A DNA stretch of 64,000 nt from Halomonas sp. GFAJ-1. GTDB lineage: Bacteria > Pseudomonadota > Gammaproteobacteria > Pseudomonadales > Halomonadaceae. The stretch is taken from contig CP016490.1 in NCBI GenBank assembly GCA_002966495.1, positions 2,542,001 to 2,606,000 on the forward strand. Reading direction: 5' to 3'. Positions 1 through 8,538 of the stretch are shown here, in pieces. The notes beneath the pieces are model-generated. The model was not told where the DNA came from. It searched no databases and worked only from the letters and a program-made list of their open reading frames with translations. Each line of letters begins with the position of its first letter. Positions within the stretch are counted from its first letter, which is position 1. The translations under genes and the position numbers were made by a program.

Positions 1-111
1 GTTCGCCAGGGTAATATTTCTCAGTTAGATGCTCTGTTTACCGACCGGGCCCCTCCTGAAACGATTATGCAACTGCTTAAACAACATGGCGTAGCGCTGC
101 ATATTGCATAG
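1..111 (+). CDS. glpR: GlpR-like DeoR-family repressor, C-terminal end
   Basis: The window opens inside a gene whose last 36 codons are readable before a TAG stop. The tail contains the pattern D-A-L-F-T-D-R-A-P-P, which is typical of the sugar-phosphate-binding C-terminal end of DeoR-family repressors such as GlpR. GlpR represses glycerol catabolism genes and is released by glycerol-3-phosphate. The position 166 bp upstream of glpK on the same strand supports this identity. The DNA-binding N-terminus lies outside the window, so assignment to GlpR rather than another DeoR member rests on the tail and on context. Confidence 0.75.
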   Translation, partial: VRQGNISQLDALFTDRAPPETIMQLLKQHGVALHIA

Positions 112-218
112 CACTGATATTGAATAGTGCGAAATATTGCATCGTTGCTATGCAAACCTTCTGGTTGTGTGGAAAGTTCGCACTTGACCTTTTTGGAGGC
201 TAGGGTAGCCTTGAATGA

Positions 219-275
219 TAATAAAGCGAAAGTAAAAACATAAATGCGAAAGAAACCTACAACAAAGCGAATGTT
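219..275 (+). promoter_or_regulatory. Triple GCGAAA direct repeat upstream of glpK (putative GlpR operator)
   Basis: GCGAAA occurs at 226-231 and 246-251, and GCGAAT at 267-272. The spacing is 20 and 21 bp, so the repeats lie on one face of the helix and end just before the glpK start. DeoR-family repressors often bind TTTCG/CGAAA half-sites, so this is a plausible operator for the GlpR-like protein encoded upstream. The repeats are seen directly; the binding is inferred. Confidence 0.5.
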
Positions 276-277
276 AT

Positions 278-1759
278 ATGACCTCTTTTATTCTCGCCAT
301 CGACCAAGGTACGACCAGCTCCCGCGCTATTCTGTTTGATCGGCAGGGGCAAATTGCCGCTGTCGCCCAGCAGGAGTTCCCTCAACATTTTCCTGAAGAT
401 GGCTGGATCGAACATGACCCGGAAGACATCTGGGAGACCGTTCTCGCCACTTGTAAAGAGGTGCTAGTCAAGGCAAATATTACCGCTTCGCAAGTTGACG
501 GCGTTGGTATTACCAACCAGCGTGAAACGACGATTGTTTGGGATCGTAAAACAGGAAAGCCCCTCTACAACGCTATTGTATGGCAAGATCGGCGTACTTC
601 TGAGCTGTGTCAGGCGCTTCGCGACCAAGGCCACACTGAGGAAGTTCAGGCTAAGACGGGCTTGTTAATTGACCCCTATTTCTCAGCCACTAAGCTTGCT
701 TGGATTCTGGATAATGTAGAGGGCGCTCGTGAGCGGGCTGAGCGTGGTGAATTGGCGTTTGGTACGGTAGACAGCTTTCTTATATGGCGGTTAACCGGTG
801 GTAAACACGTGACCGATGCGACTAACGCTTCGCGGACAGCGCTGTTTAACATCCATACCCAGCAGTGGGATGAGTCGCTTTTAAAGCTGTATAACGTTCC
901 CGCCAATATGCTGCCGGAAGTGAAGGACTCAAGCGACGATTTTGGCAACCTGGAGGCCTCTTGGTTAGGCAAAGCGCTGCCTATTGCTGGCGTTGCCGGT
1001 GATCAGCAAGCCGCCTTGGTTGGCCAAGCCTGTTTTCAACCGGGGATGGGGAAGAGCACCTACGGTACCGGCTGTTTCATGATTGTTAATACGGGGGCTA
1101 CTGCCTCGTTATCGCAGAATAGGCTGCTGACAACCATAGGGTATCGGATAAACGGCAAGCCGACTTACGCCATGGAGGGCAGCATTTTTGTCGCAGGCGC
1201 TACGGTACAGTGGCTGCGTGACGGCTTAAATCTTTTTGCAGACGCCTCGGAAACAGAAGCCCTGGCGCGGGAAACCCGAAGTGGCCACAGTGTATACCTA
1301 GTGCCTGCTTTTACGGGGCTAGGCGCTCCCCACTGGGACCCAAAAGCCCGAGGGGCAATATTTGGACTTACCCGAGACACTGGCATCGCTGAGATTGTCG
1401 CCGCCGGTCTCCAGGCTGTCTGCTATCAAACCCGCGACCTACAGCACTGCATGAATGACGACATGGAAGCGGCACCGAAAAACCTTCGTGTCGACGGTGG
1501 CATGGTCAAAAATAGCTGGGTGATGCAGTTTTTAGCTGACATGCTCAATGTCCAAGTAGACAGGCCCACTATCCTTGAAACCACTGCGCTAGGCGCTGCT
1601 TATTTGGCTGGACTGCGCTTAGGGTGGTATGACTCTTTAGAAGAGATAGAGCAGCTGTGGCGTTGCGAAAAAAGTTTTACACCTATGATGGATGAGACGA
1701 CGCGCGAGCACCTTTATCAAGGGTGGCAGGATGCGGTATCGCGTGTGCGATCATTCTAG
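278..1759 (+). CDS. glpK: Glycerol kinase
   Basis: This 493-residue FGGY-family kinase phosphorylates glycerol with ATP to sn-glycerol-3-phosphate, the committed step of glycerol use in the cytoplasm. The N-terminal phosphate-binding motif D-Q-G-T-T-S-S-R is at residues 9-16, and conserved blocks such as GVTNQRETT-type and GTVDSFLIW-type sequences follow. The length matches bacterial GlpK. No strong Shine-Dalgarno precedes the ATG. The gene sits just after the GlpR-like gene, and a terminator follows it. The glpD gene and a glycerol ABC transporter lie nearby on the opposite strand. No glpF facilitator is seen next to it, so glycerol uptake here is probably ABC-driven. Confidence 0.97.
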   Translation: MTSFILAIDQGTTSSRAILFDRQGQIAAVAQQEFPQHFPEDGWIEHDPEDIWETVLATCKEVLVKANITASQVDGVGITNQRETTIVWDRKTGKPLYNAIVWQDRRTSELCQALRDQGHTEEVQAKTGLLIDPYFSATKLAWILDNVEGARERAERGELAFGTVDSFLIWRLTGGKHVTDATNASRTALFNIHTQQWDESLLKLYNVPANMLPEVKDSSDDFGNLEASWLGKALPIAGVAGDQQAALVGQACFQPGMGKSTYGTGCFMIVNTGATASLSQNRLLTTIGYRINGKPTYAMEGSIFVAGATVQWLRDGLNLFADASETEALARETRSGHSVYLVPAFTGLGAPHWDPKARGAIFGLTRDTGIAEIVAAGLQAVCYQTRDLQHCMNDDMEAAPKNLRVDGGMVKNSWVMQFLADMLNVQVDRPTILETTALGAAYLAGLRLGWYDSLEEIEQLWRCEKSFTPMMDETTREHLYQGWQDAVSRVRSF

Positions 1760-1782
1760 GGCGCACATCACCAGTGCTTTGA

Positions 1783-1815
1783 TAACGCCGCTTTTGCAAT
1801 AGCGGCGTTTTTATT
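1783..1815 (+). terminator. Rho-independent terminator of glpK
   Basis: A 9-bp stem (AACGCCGCT / AGCGGCGTT) with an eight-base loop is followed by a T-rich tract, 24 bp after the glpK stop codon. Confidence 0.85.
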
Positions 1816-2384
1816 GTCACCGTTTTGCGCGTTATCACCCTTGGTCGTATGGTGAAATTAGCTGCTCGGTGTAAAATGCACTCGTTTTTAAATTGTCGAC
1901 AAACTTTGTTTTAAGCAATTAATATTTTAATAGGTAATTAAAGGCGAATTTCTCCGCTTATCAAAATAGCCTGTTTGTTTTAAAACAGTCGTTTAGCAAC
2001 GTTCTTGAAAGTATCAATCAACAAACCTCCTTTCATCGCCATGATGTAGTCAAGCTACAACCGCTCCTGCTGCCAATGACGCATTGTGAGTATCGCTTGC
2101 GTGAACCATAGTGAAGTCATGGATCAGGGAGGGGTATCGTTATCCCGGTATGACTCAACTGATCCCTTGCTACAACCGAGGCACTATGTTGTACCCAGGT
2201 GCCAAAGGCGAAGGTCTTGCAAAGCTTGTGACCGTATCGCAGTTACCGAACTGAGCACTTATCCGGCTCAGCATGCGTAGCAACGTCACCAATCGTCGTT
2301 AATTAAGATGGCTGCTTTGTTTTCTTCAGTAAACGAGTTTTACGACCTACAAGCAGCGGCTGACCATACCATGAGGGATTGACC
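1816..2384. other. Intergenic region with no recognisable gene
   Basis: About 570 bp. The first part is AT-rich and the second part (about 2040-2280) is more GC-balanced. A 64-codon open frame at 2086-2280 has no ribosome-binding site and no familiar sequence, and I do not call it. Promoter elements for the small gene at 2385 probably lie here, but none stands out. Confidence 0.5.
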
Positions 2385-2609
2385 ATGAACTGCACCGAAT
2401 TGAGCCAACAAGCCGACCGTATCGCTAGTACATTCAGCAAGCAGGACTTAGCTAAGCTAGTTCTCGCGCTGAAGGGCAATCGCGAGTCGCTCCAACACGC
2501 TGTTGAAGTTATCGATACCATCGATAGCCGTCTAGGTTACACCTTAGAAGAAGCGTGGGATGAAGTGTTAGCGGGCGACTCTCAACTGCTCGTAGAAAAC
2601 GAGGAGTAG
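2385..2609 (+). CDS. Small hypothetical acidic protein
   Basis: A 74-residue acidic, probably helical protein of unknown function. I prefer the ATG at 2385 over an in-frame TTG two codons upstream, because ATG is the stronger start and a GAGGGA stretch lies upstream. Nothing indicates a signal peptide or membrane segment. A strong terminator follows at 2651, which supports a real monocistronic gene. I do not recognise the family. Confidence 0.55.
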   Translation: MNCTELSQQADRIASTFSKQDLAKLVLALKGNRESLQHAVEVIDTIDSRLGYTLEEAWDEVLAGDSQLLVENEE

Positions 2610-2650
2610 TGCTGCCATTAGCTTGCATCACTATTATCTCGCAATGATTA

Positions 2651-2683
2651 TTGCCCCCTCACACGTGAGGGGGCATTTTTTTA
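2651..2683 (+). terminator. Rho-independent terminator after the small hypothetical gene
   Basis: GCCCCCTCAC and its complement GTGAGGGGGC form a strong stem with a minimal loop, followed by a run of T residues. Confidence 0.9.
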
Positions 2684-2880
2684 GAAAACCAAGAAAAGCG
2701 AAGAGAAACAAGCGAGCGCTAATTGTTTAGCCACTTGATTTAATCTATAAAAGCGTTGGTTAGTAATAAAGACTGCCCATGGGGCATTAAAATAATTTCG
2801 CGCCTGGGGTTTTCAATAATTCTTTCCTTTGTTCTTTATTTATTGCCTGCAGTCTTATTTTGAACCGTTTTTACTCAAAG

Positions 2881-4527
2881 TTATTGACCTTCGATAGTTG
2901 TCTGAGGCGGTTGAGATGTATCTCTATTCTGTTCAAAATACGTGTTAAAACGCTCCTCTGCCTCTTCGCCAAACAGTACTTTGCAAGCTTCTTTCAGCCC
3001 TTTTGATTGGCGTAGTTGCTCGTGTTGAACGACCAAAGAGACTTTTGCTCTCCGACGTAAGAAGTCTTCGAGCTGGGTAATCATTTCGTGATCCCTTGCA
3101 TGCGCTAGCTCACAGCGTATGTACTCCGTACCTTCGATAAGAATATCGGCTTCAGAGGGGTCTTGACGGATTTCCTCAAGCATTCCCATGGCCTTTTCAG
3201 CATAGCGTCGCCACAAGCGAGAAGAGAGTGGCTCAGAGGAGCTGTCAGCGGTCATGGCATCAAGATTCATGCGTGCCGCTTGATCCATAAACTGTTGCTT
3301 GACGGGGAGGGGGGGCTCACCATACCACTGAAAGTTCGGGTCGCTGAGCGTAACGCCTAGCCTCGCTACGTCGTCGGCAATCTCATCGCCGACGTTGAGG
3401 CAGTCGGTAAGCTTGCCGCCAAAAATACTGATATGCGCGCTCTCGGTGTTGGTATCGATAACATGCTTACGAGAGAGTTGTAAAAAATCACGATCACTAC
3501 CCTGGTCAGCTTTAATGGCCAGCGGACGCACGCCGCACCGGGTAGAAATAATATCATCGGCCGTAAGAGGGTTTTTGAGGGTTAAGCGCGTATTGATGTT
3601 TTCAAGCACAAAAGCAATGTCGTCTGCGGTTACATCGACTTCTGGATGCTCCATGTGAGTGTCAGTGGTGCCAATACACGTTCGATTACCCATGGGGATG
3701 ACAAAAAATAACCGCCCATCACTGGCAAAAAATGCCAAAACTCGCTTGATACGGGTTAGTTGCGGAACAATTAAGTGGATACCTTTGGAGTACATGTGCT
3801 GGTGGGTTGTTTTTTGACCGGTTAATGCATTGTGCTGGTCTACCCACGGGCCAGCAGCGTTAATAAGCACTTTGGCGCGGATGGTAAAGGTGCTGCCATC
3901 CATTACATTACGCGCCTTAGTCAGCCACCAATCACCTTCGCGTTCGGCTCCCAGTGACTCCACATAGTTCGCGGCTGTAGCACCATAATCAAGAGCATGA
4001 CGAACAAAGTTAAAAACAAAGCGGGCATCATTGTCGTGGAGGTATGCGTCTGAGTACTCGAACCCGCCAATTGAGCCTTCAACATTAATGATGGGCTCTT
4101 CCTGTTTGATTTTATTTGGCGACAGTAAGCGCGGTATTTTTGTAAACCCATTGCCCATTAGCCAGTAAAGCCACGTGCCCGCCCACAAATAGCGTGGGGA
4201 GTGACGAAAACCTTTAGTAATGGTGGTAAGAAAACGTATCTCCTGCACGGTCGAAGGGTAGCTTTTAATCAGATGGTTTCTGCTCTTACATAGCTTGCGT
4301 ACCAGTGCAAAGTCTTTGCTTTCCATGTATTTAATCCCCCCCCACACTAAGTTGGAGGAGTGCATGCTGGTACTGCCTGCAAAATCACCACGATCAATAA
4401 GGGCAACTTTAGCGCCTTTGCCTGCTAGGGCAGCAGCAGTGGCAGCGCCGTTGATGCCACCGCCAATAATGAGCGCGTCGAATTCTTCAGTGTGCAATTT
4501 CTCAATATTGCGATTACGCAGTTTCAT
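2881..4527 (-). CDS. glpD: Aerobic glycerol-3-phosphate dehydrogenase
   Basis: FAD-dependent membrane-associated enzyme that oxidises glycerol-3-phosphate to dihydroxyacetone phosphate and passes electrons to the quinone pool. A Rossmann motif (G-G-G-I-N-G) near the N-terminus is followed by the DRGDFAGSTS-type block and the WGGIKYME segment typical of GlpD. A C-terminal helical domain completes the protein, which is about 548 residues, close to the family norm. I chose the ATG at 4527 because a TGGA sequence precedes it at suitable spacing; an in-frame TTG lies six codons upstream. It is the last gene after the glpSTPQUV-like operon, separated by a hairpin, so it may be co-transcribed with the transporter. 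Confidence 0.95.
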   Translation of the reverse strand: MKLRNRNIEKLHTEEFDALIIGGGINGAATAAALAGKGAKVALIDRGDFAGSTSMHSSNLVWGGIKYMESKDFALVRKLCKSRNHLIKSYPSTVQEIRFLTTITKGFRHSPRYLWAGTWLYWLMGNGFTKIPRLLSPNKIKQEEPIINVEGSIGGFEYSDAYLHDNDARFVFNFVRHALDYGATAANYVESLGAEREGDWWLTKARNVMDGSTFTIRAKVLINAAGPWVDQHNALTGQKTTHQHMYSKGIHLIVPQLTRIKRVLAFFASDGRLFFVIPMGNRTCIGTTDTHMEHPEVDVTADDIAFVLENINTRLTLKNPLTADDIISTRCGVRPLAIKADQGSDRDFLQLSRKHVIDTNTESAHISIFGGKLTDCLNVGDEIADDVARLGVTLSDPNFQWYGEPPLPVKQQFMDQAARMNLDAMTADSSSEPLSSRLWRRYAEKAMGMLEEIRQDPSEADILIEGTEYIRCELAHARDHEMITQLEDFLRRRAKVSLVVQHEQLRQSKGLKEACKVLFGEEAEERFNTYFEQNRDTSQPPQTTIEGQ

Positions 4528-4621
4528 AGCGGTTCCAGTTAACAAAGAAAAAGCCCTGGGTTTACGGTCTCAATATGTGAGTAGGCAAAACGCCTGCTTG
4601 CCACTGATGAAACGCTGGAAT

Positions 4622-4641
4622 AGGCGGGCCGTAGCCCGCCT
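4622..4641 (-). terminator. Hairpin between the glycerol-binding protein gene and glpD
   Basis: An eight-base-pair GC-rich stem, AGGCGGGC paired with GCCCGCCT, has a four-base loop and sits 8 bp past the stop of the upstream gene. It has no long T tract. It may act as a partial terminator or as an mRNA stabiliser for the abundant binding-protein message rather than as a full stop. Confidence 0.6.
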
Positions 4642-4649
4642 GGGAAGGA

Positions 4650-6389
4650 TTAACGTGTACCTGCTTCCATCCACGCTTCCATCATTTCATCATAAGGAAC
4701 GGTGGTGCCTTGAGGCATCTCATTGTCGAGCTTAGGTTTCGGAGAACCCTCCTGGTCAAGCCAGTATTGAGGGTCGCGTTCTTCATTTAGTACCGGCGCG
4801 TAGCTGTCGAAGACGTTGGCACGGGCAAGACGGTGCATGGTGTTATCCATATCAGCCGCGAGCTTATCCAAGCCTTCCTGGGGCGTAACCTCACCACTCA
4901 TGACCGGTGCCAGATTTTGCCACCACAGCGGCGCCATGCGTGGGTAGTCCGGTACGTTGGTGCCGGTTGGCGTCCAGTTGGATTCGTTCGGGCTGCGGTA
5001 GAATTCCACCAAACCACCCAGCTTGGGAGCCATTTCGGTCATCTGCTCGGAGAAGATGTCAGACTCGCGAATCGGCGTTAGGCCAGCCATCAGTTTCTCA
5101 AGCGACGTTGTTTTCGCTACGGTGAACTGGGCAAACAGCCATGCTGCGCTGCGGCGGTCTTCGGGGGTTGAGTCAAAGAAGGTCCAAGACCCTACGTCCT
5201 GGTAGCCCACTTTCATGCCTTCTTCCCAGTAGGGGCCGGTGGGGGAAGGGGCCATGCGCCACAGCGGGTTGCCTTCATCGTCGGTGACGGCAACCGATGG
5301 GTCGGTCATATCCGCAGTGAAGGCTGTGTACCAAAAGATCTGCTGAGCGATATGACCCTGTGCCGGTACCGGGCCAGCTTCACCAAAGGTCATGCCTTGT
5401 GCTTCTGGTGGCGCAAAGTCACGTAGCCAATCCACGGCTTTTTGCATTGCGAAAACCGACGCTGGTGAGTTCGTGGCACCACCACGGCTTACGCTGGCGC
5501 CGACCGGCTGGCTCTCTTCGTTAACTCGGATGCCCCAATCATCGACGGGGTTACCGAAAGGCACGCCGGGACTTCCCATACCTGCCATGGAGAGCCACGA
5601 ATCATGGAATCGCCAGCCCAGCGAGGGGTCGCGGCGGCCATAGTCCATGTGCCCATAAACTCGGGTTCCATCAATCTCGCCTACATGCACGGTAAAGAAC
5701 TCGGCGATATCTTCATACGCGGTCCAGTTGGTGGGTACGCCTAAGTCGTAGCCGTAAATCTCCCGAAACTGCTCTTGCAGGTCTTCACGCTGGAACCAGT
5801 CATAGCGGAACCAGTAGAGGTTGGCGAACTGCTGAGCAGGCAGCTGATAGATACTGCCATCGGGGCCTGTGGTGTATTGCAGGCCGATGAAGTCATCTAG
5901 GTCTAGCGTGGGAAGCGTAAGGTCAGCCCACTCATTCTGCATTGCTTCAGACAAGTTGATGGTGGTGCCATAGCGAATATGGGTGCCGATAGAATCAGAG
6001 TCGTTAATATAGCCATCGTAGATACTGTTACCGGACTGCATCTGGTTCTGCATCGTATCGACCAAGTCACCTTCGCCGATGATGTTATGGGTGAGGTTAA
6101 TACCGGTCAGCTCGCTAAAAGCTTCCGCCAATACTTCACTTTCATAGACGTGGGTGGTTAAGCCTTCGGCTACCGTTTGAATGTTCATACCCCGAAAGGG
6201 TTCGGCCGCTTGAGCAAACCAGAGAAGCTCTTCAATTTGCTCTTCACGACTTAGCGTGGAGTTTTGAAAATGCTCGTCTACCAGACGCTCAGCAATTGCC
6301 CGTGCGTCATGGTTGTCGGCTAACAGCGTCCCCGATGCAAGCATAAAGCCAGCGGCGAGGGTGGTGAGTTGGAAAGGTATGTTACGCAT
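4650..6389 (-). CDS. glpV: Glycerol ABC transporter, periplasmic binding protein (GlpV-like)
   Basis: Extracellular solute-binding protein of 579 residues with a clear Sec signal peptide (hydrophobic stretch ending in L-L-A before D-N, cleavage near residue 24). It is longer than typical sugar-binding proteins, as expected for the glycerol binding proteins of the rhizobial GlpSTPQUV system. It captures glycerol in the periplasm and delivers it to the GlpP/GlpQ permease pair. It is the last gene of a six-gene minus-strand operon in the order S-T-P-Q-U-V, and glpD follows. Substrate assignment rests on gene order and on the adjacent glycerol catabolic genes. Confidence 0.85.
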   Translation of the reverse strand: MRNIPFQLTTLAAGFMLASGTLLADNHDARAIAERLVDEHFQNSTLSREEQIEELLWFAQAAEPFRGMNIQTVAEGLTTHVYESEVLAEAFSELTGINLTHNIIGEGDLVDTMQNQMQSGNSIYDGYINDSDSIGTHIRYGTTINLSEAMQNEWADLTLPTLDLDDFIGLQYTTGPDGSIYQLPAQQFANLYWFRYDWFQREDLQEQFREIYGYDLGVPTNWTAYEDIAEFFTVHVGEIDGTRVYGHMDYGRRDPSLGWRFHDSWLSMAGMGSPGVPFGNPVDDWGIRVNEESQPVGASVSRGGATNSPASVFAMQKAVDWLRDFAPPEAQGMTFGEAGPVPAQGHIAQQIFWYTAFTADMTDPSVAVTDDEGNPLWRMAPSPTGPYWEEGMKVGYQDVGSWTFFDSTPEDRRSAAWLFAQFTVAKTTSLEKLMAGLTPIRESDIFSEQMTEMAPKLGGLVEFYRSPNESNWTPTGTNVPDYPRMAPLWWQNLAPVMSGEVTPQEGLDKLAADMDNTMHRLARANVFDSYAPVLNEERDPQYWLDQEGSPKPKLDNEMPQGTTVPYDEMMEAWMEAGTR

Positions 6390-6470
6390 GTGGACCTCGT
6401 TTTGTTGTGTTCTTCCTTGGTGTTGAGACCATCCTTGATACTTCCGTAACGCTGGAGGCGCTTTGTTGCA

Positions 6471-6743
6471 TTAGCCCCAGCGCATTAACACCAGCAGCCA
6501 TACCGCTGATAGTGCTAGTGCAATCCAGATAGAGAGCGTTGTAAAACCGATAACTCCTAGGTGAATAAAGGCAGCCGATAGCAAGCCAATAAATAGCCGG
6601 TCACCACGGGTAGTGCTAATGGGTAAAAAACCTTTTCGCTCAATCGTGGGCGATAAAATTTCCCATAGCGTCATACCGGCTAGCATGGCGGCAATTGATG
6701 AAAAGAACAGAGCTGTTGGAGTTGTCCATACCATCCACGTCAT
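6471..6743 (-). CDS. glpU: Small membrane protein of the glycerol transporter (DUF2160, GlpU-like)
   Basis: A 90-residue integral membrane protein with about three hydrophobic segments. It matches the DUF2160/GlpU pattern in size and in position, between the second permease gene and the binding-protein gene. GlpU is a conserved but mechanistically unclear part of glpSTPQUV operons. It starts 12 bp after the glpQ-like stop, and an 81-bp gap separates it from the binding-protein gene. Confidence 0.75.
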   Translation of the reverse strand: MTWMVWTTPTALFFSSIAAMLAGMTLWEILSPTIERKGFLPISTTRGDRLFIGLLSAAFIHLGVIGFTTLSIWIALALSAVWLLVLMRWG

Positions 6744-6755
6744 AGCAACGCCTCC

Positions 6756-7649
6756 TTAGGTACGGCCGAGGGCAAAGCCCTTAGCAATATGGTTACGAAC
6801 GAAATAGACCACCAAAATACCCGGCACAATGGTGAGCACTCCAGCGGCTGCCAGCGTTCCCCAATCAATGCCTGATGCGGTTGAGGTGCGGGTCATAATC
6901 ATGCCAATTGGCTGAGCGCTAGTAGCGGTCAATGTTCTCGCCAGCAGTAGCTCTACCCAAGAGAACATAAACAGGAAGAACAGTGTGACGCCGATGCCAG
7001 AGCGGATCATGGGTATAAAAATTTTGATAAAGAAGCGCGGAAAGCTGTAACCGTCTATATAGGCCGTTTCGTCAATCTCTTTCGGCACGCTGCTCATAAA
7101 GCCCTCTAAAATCCAAATAGCCAGCGGGATATTAAACAGGCAGTGGGCTAGCGCTACGGCAATGTGGGTATCAAACAGGCCCACCGAATAGTAGAGCTGG
7201 AAGTAGGGCAGCAGAAACACCGCAGGTGGCGCCATCAGGTTAGTGAGTAGCCAGAAAAATAGATGCTTGTCGCCGATAAAACGGTAACGACTAAACGCAT
7301 AAGCCGCCGGGAGTGCGACACAAATAGTGATCAGCATATTCATGGCAACGTACAGCATCGAATTGACGTAGCCCATGTACCAGCTTGAGTTAGTGAAAAT
7401 GCCAATATAGTTATCAAACGTCAGGTTTTGGGGCCACAGTGTCATGGAACCCAAAATTTCGCTATTCGTCTGGAGCGACATATTGATTAGCCAATAAATT
7501 GGCAGAATCATCAGGAAAAGATACAGGCCTAACAGCACCCGCGAACGCCACCGGCTGCGTGCATTCCGACGACGGCGCTGAGCGGGGGTCGTCTTGCTGA
7601 AAATGGTGTTGTACTTTTCACCTTGCTGAGAATTTTCGAGATGGTACAT
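6756..7649 (-). CDS. glpQ: Glycerol ABC transporter permease (GlpQ-like)
   Basis: A 297-residue inner-membrane permease of the MalG/UgpE type. After a basic cytoplasmic N-terminus come about six transmembrane helices and the coupling-loop EAA region (D-E-T-A-Y-I-D-G). It pairs with the upstream GlpP-like permease to form the glycerol channel. It starts 1 bp after that gene, which indicates tight translational coupling. Confidence 0.85.
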   Translation of the reverse strand: MYHLENSQQGEKYNTIFSKTTPAQRRRRNARSRWRSRVLLGLYLFLMILPIYWLINMSLQTNSEILGSMTLWPQNLTFDNYIGIFTNSSWYMGYVNSMLYVAMNMLITICVALPAAYAFSRYRFIGDKHLFFWLLTNLMAPPAVFLLPYFQLYYSVGLFDTHIAVALAHCLFNIPLAIWILEGFMSSVPKEIDETAYIDGYSFPRFFIKIFIPMIRSGIGVTLFFLFMFSWVELLLARTLTATSAQPIGMIMTRTSTASGIDWGTLAAAGVLTIVPGILVVYFVRNHIAKGFALGRT

Positions 7650-7650
7650 A

Positions 7651-8538
7651 TCATGCTCCCCCGTGCGGGTTCTTATCTTTTTGCATGTGCATGATGGTGG
7701 TGTAGAACACCCAGCTCACCAGCAAAATGACCAAGAAATAGATAATGGAGAATGCCGCAGAAGGGCCTAAGTCTTGTTGGCCGATGGCCATTGTGGCCAG
7801 CGATTGGCTTAAGAAAGTGGTTGAACTACCCGGGCCACCGCCGGTAAGTACGAAGGGCTCGGCGTAAATCATGAACGAGTGCATAAAACGTAACAGCACC
7901 GCAATGACCAGCACGTTGGTAAGCTTGGGGAGCTGGATATAACGGAATACCGCCCATTTTGAAGCGCGATCGATGCGCGCGGCTTGGTAGTAAGCTTCAG
8001 GGATTGAGCGCAGGCCGCTATAGCAAAGCATGGCGACGAGCGGCGTCCAGTGCCAAACATCCATCAAGATAATCGTGGCCCAAGCATCACCTGCATTGCG
8101 GGTAATGTTGTAATTGATGCCAATCTCCCTCAGGCCCCATCCCATTAGGCCAATGTCGCCCCTTGTGAAAATTTGCCAAATGCTGCCTACAACGTTCCAG
8201 GGTATTAGCAGCGGCAGGGTGATTAAGATCAGTACTGCTGATGCTTGCCAGCCGCGCTTGGGCATAATGAGGGCAATGCCGATACCCAAGGGAACCTGAA
8301 TAGCCAAAATGGTCAGCGAAAAAAGGATTTGACGAAGAAAGGCCGCACGAAGCGCTGAGTCGTTTAAAATGCTTTCAAACCACTCCGTGCCGGTAAAGAA
8401 GCGTGCATTGGGGCCTAGTACGTCTTGCACCGAGTAATTAACGACCGTCATTAGCGGAATAAGGGCGGAGAATGCTACGAGAACCAGCATGGGAAGAACC
8501 AAAAGCCATGCACGGTTATTTTGCACTTTGTTATTCAT
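7651..8538 (-). CDS. glpP: Glycerol ABC transporter permease (GlpP-like)
   Basis: A 295-residue permease of the MalF/UgpA type with about six transmembrane helices. The EAA-type coupling loop reads as E-A-Y-Y-Q-A-A-R-I-D. Its start overlaps the end of the preceding ATPase gene by 8 bp, and the partner permease follows immediately. The overlaps indicate one polycistronic message and stoichiometric synthesis of the complex. Confidence 0.85.
   Translation of the reverse strand: MNNKVQNNRAWLLVLPMLVLVAFSALIPLMTVVNYSVQDVLGPNARFFTGTEWFESILNDSALRAAFLRQILFSLTILAIQVPLGIGIALIMPKRGWQASAVLILITLPLLIPWNVVGSIWQIFTRGDIGLMGWGLREIGINYNITRNAGDAWATIILMDVWHWTPLVAMLCYSGLRSIPEAYYQAARIDRASKWAVFRYIQLPKLTNVLVIAVLLRFMHSFMIYAEPFVLTGGGPGSSTTFLSQSLATMAIGQQDLGPSAAFSIIYFLVILLVSWVFYTTIMHMQKDKNPHGGA

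Noticed and set aside
676..1386. Minus-strand open frames within glpK (676-972, 1165-1386)
   Set aside because: They are shadows of the well-supported glycerol kinase gene and have no start signals or recognisable sequence.
2086..2280. 64-codon open frame between glpK and the small hypothetical gene
   Set aside because: No ribosome-binding site, unnatural composition and no known family; kept as noncoding.
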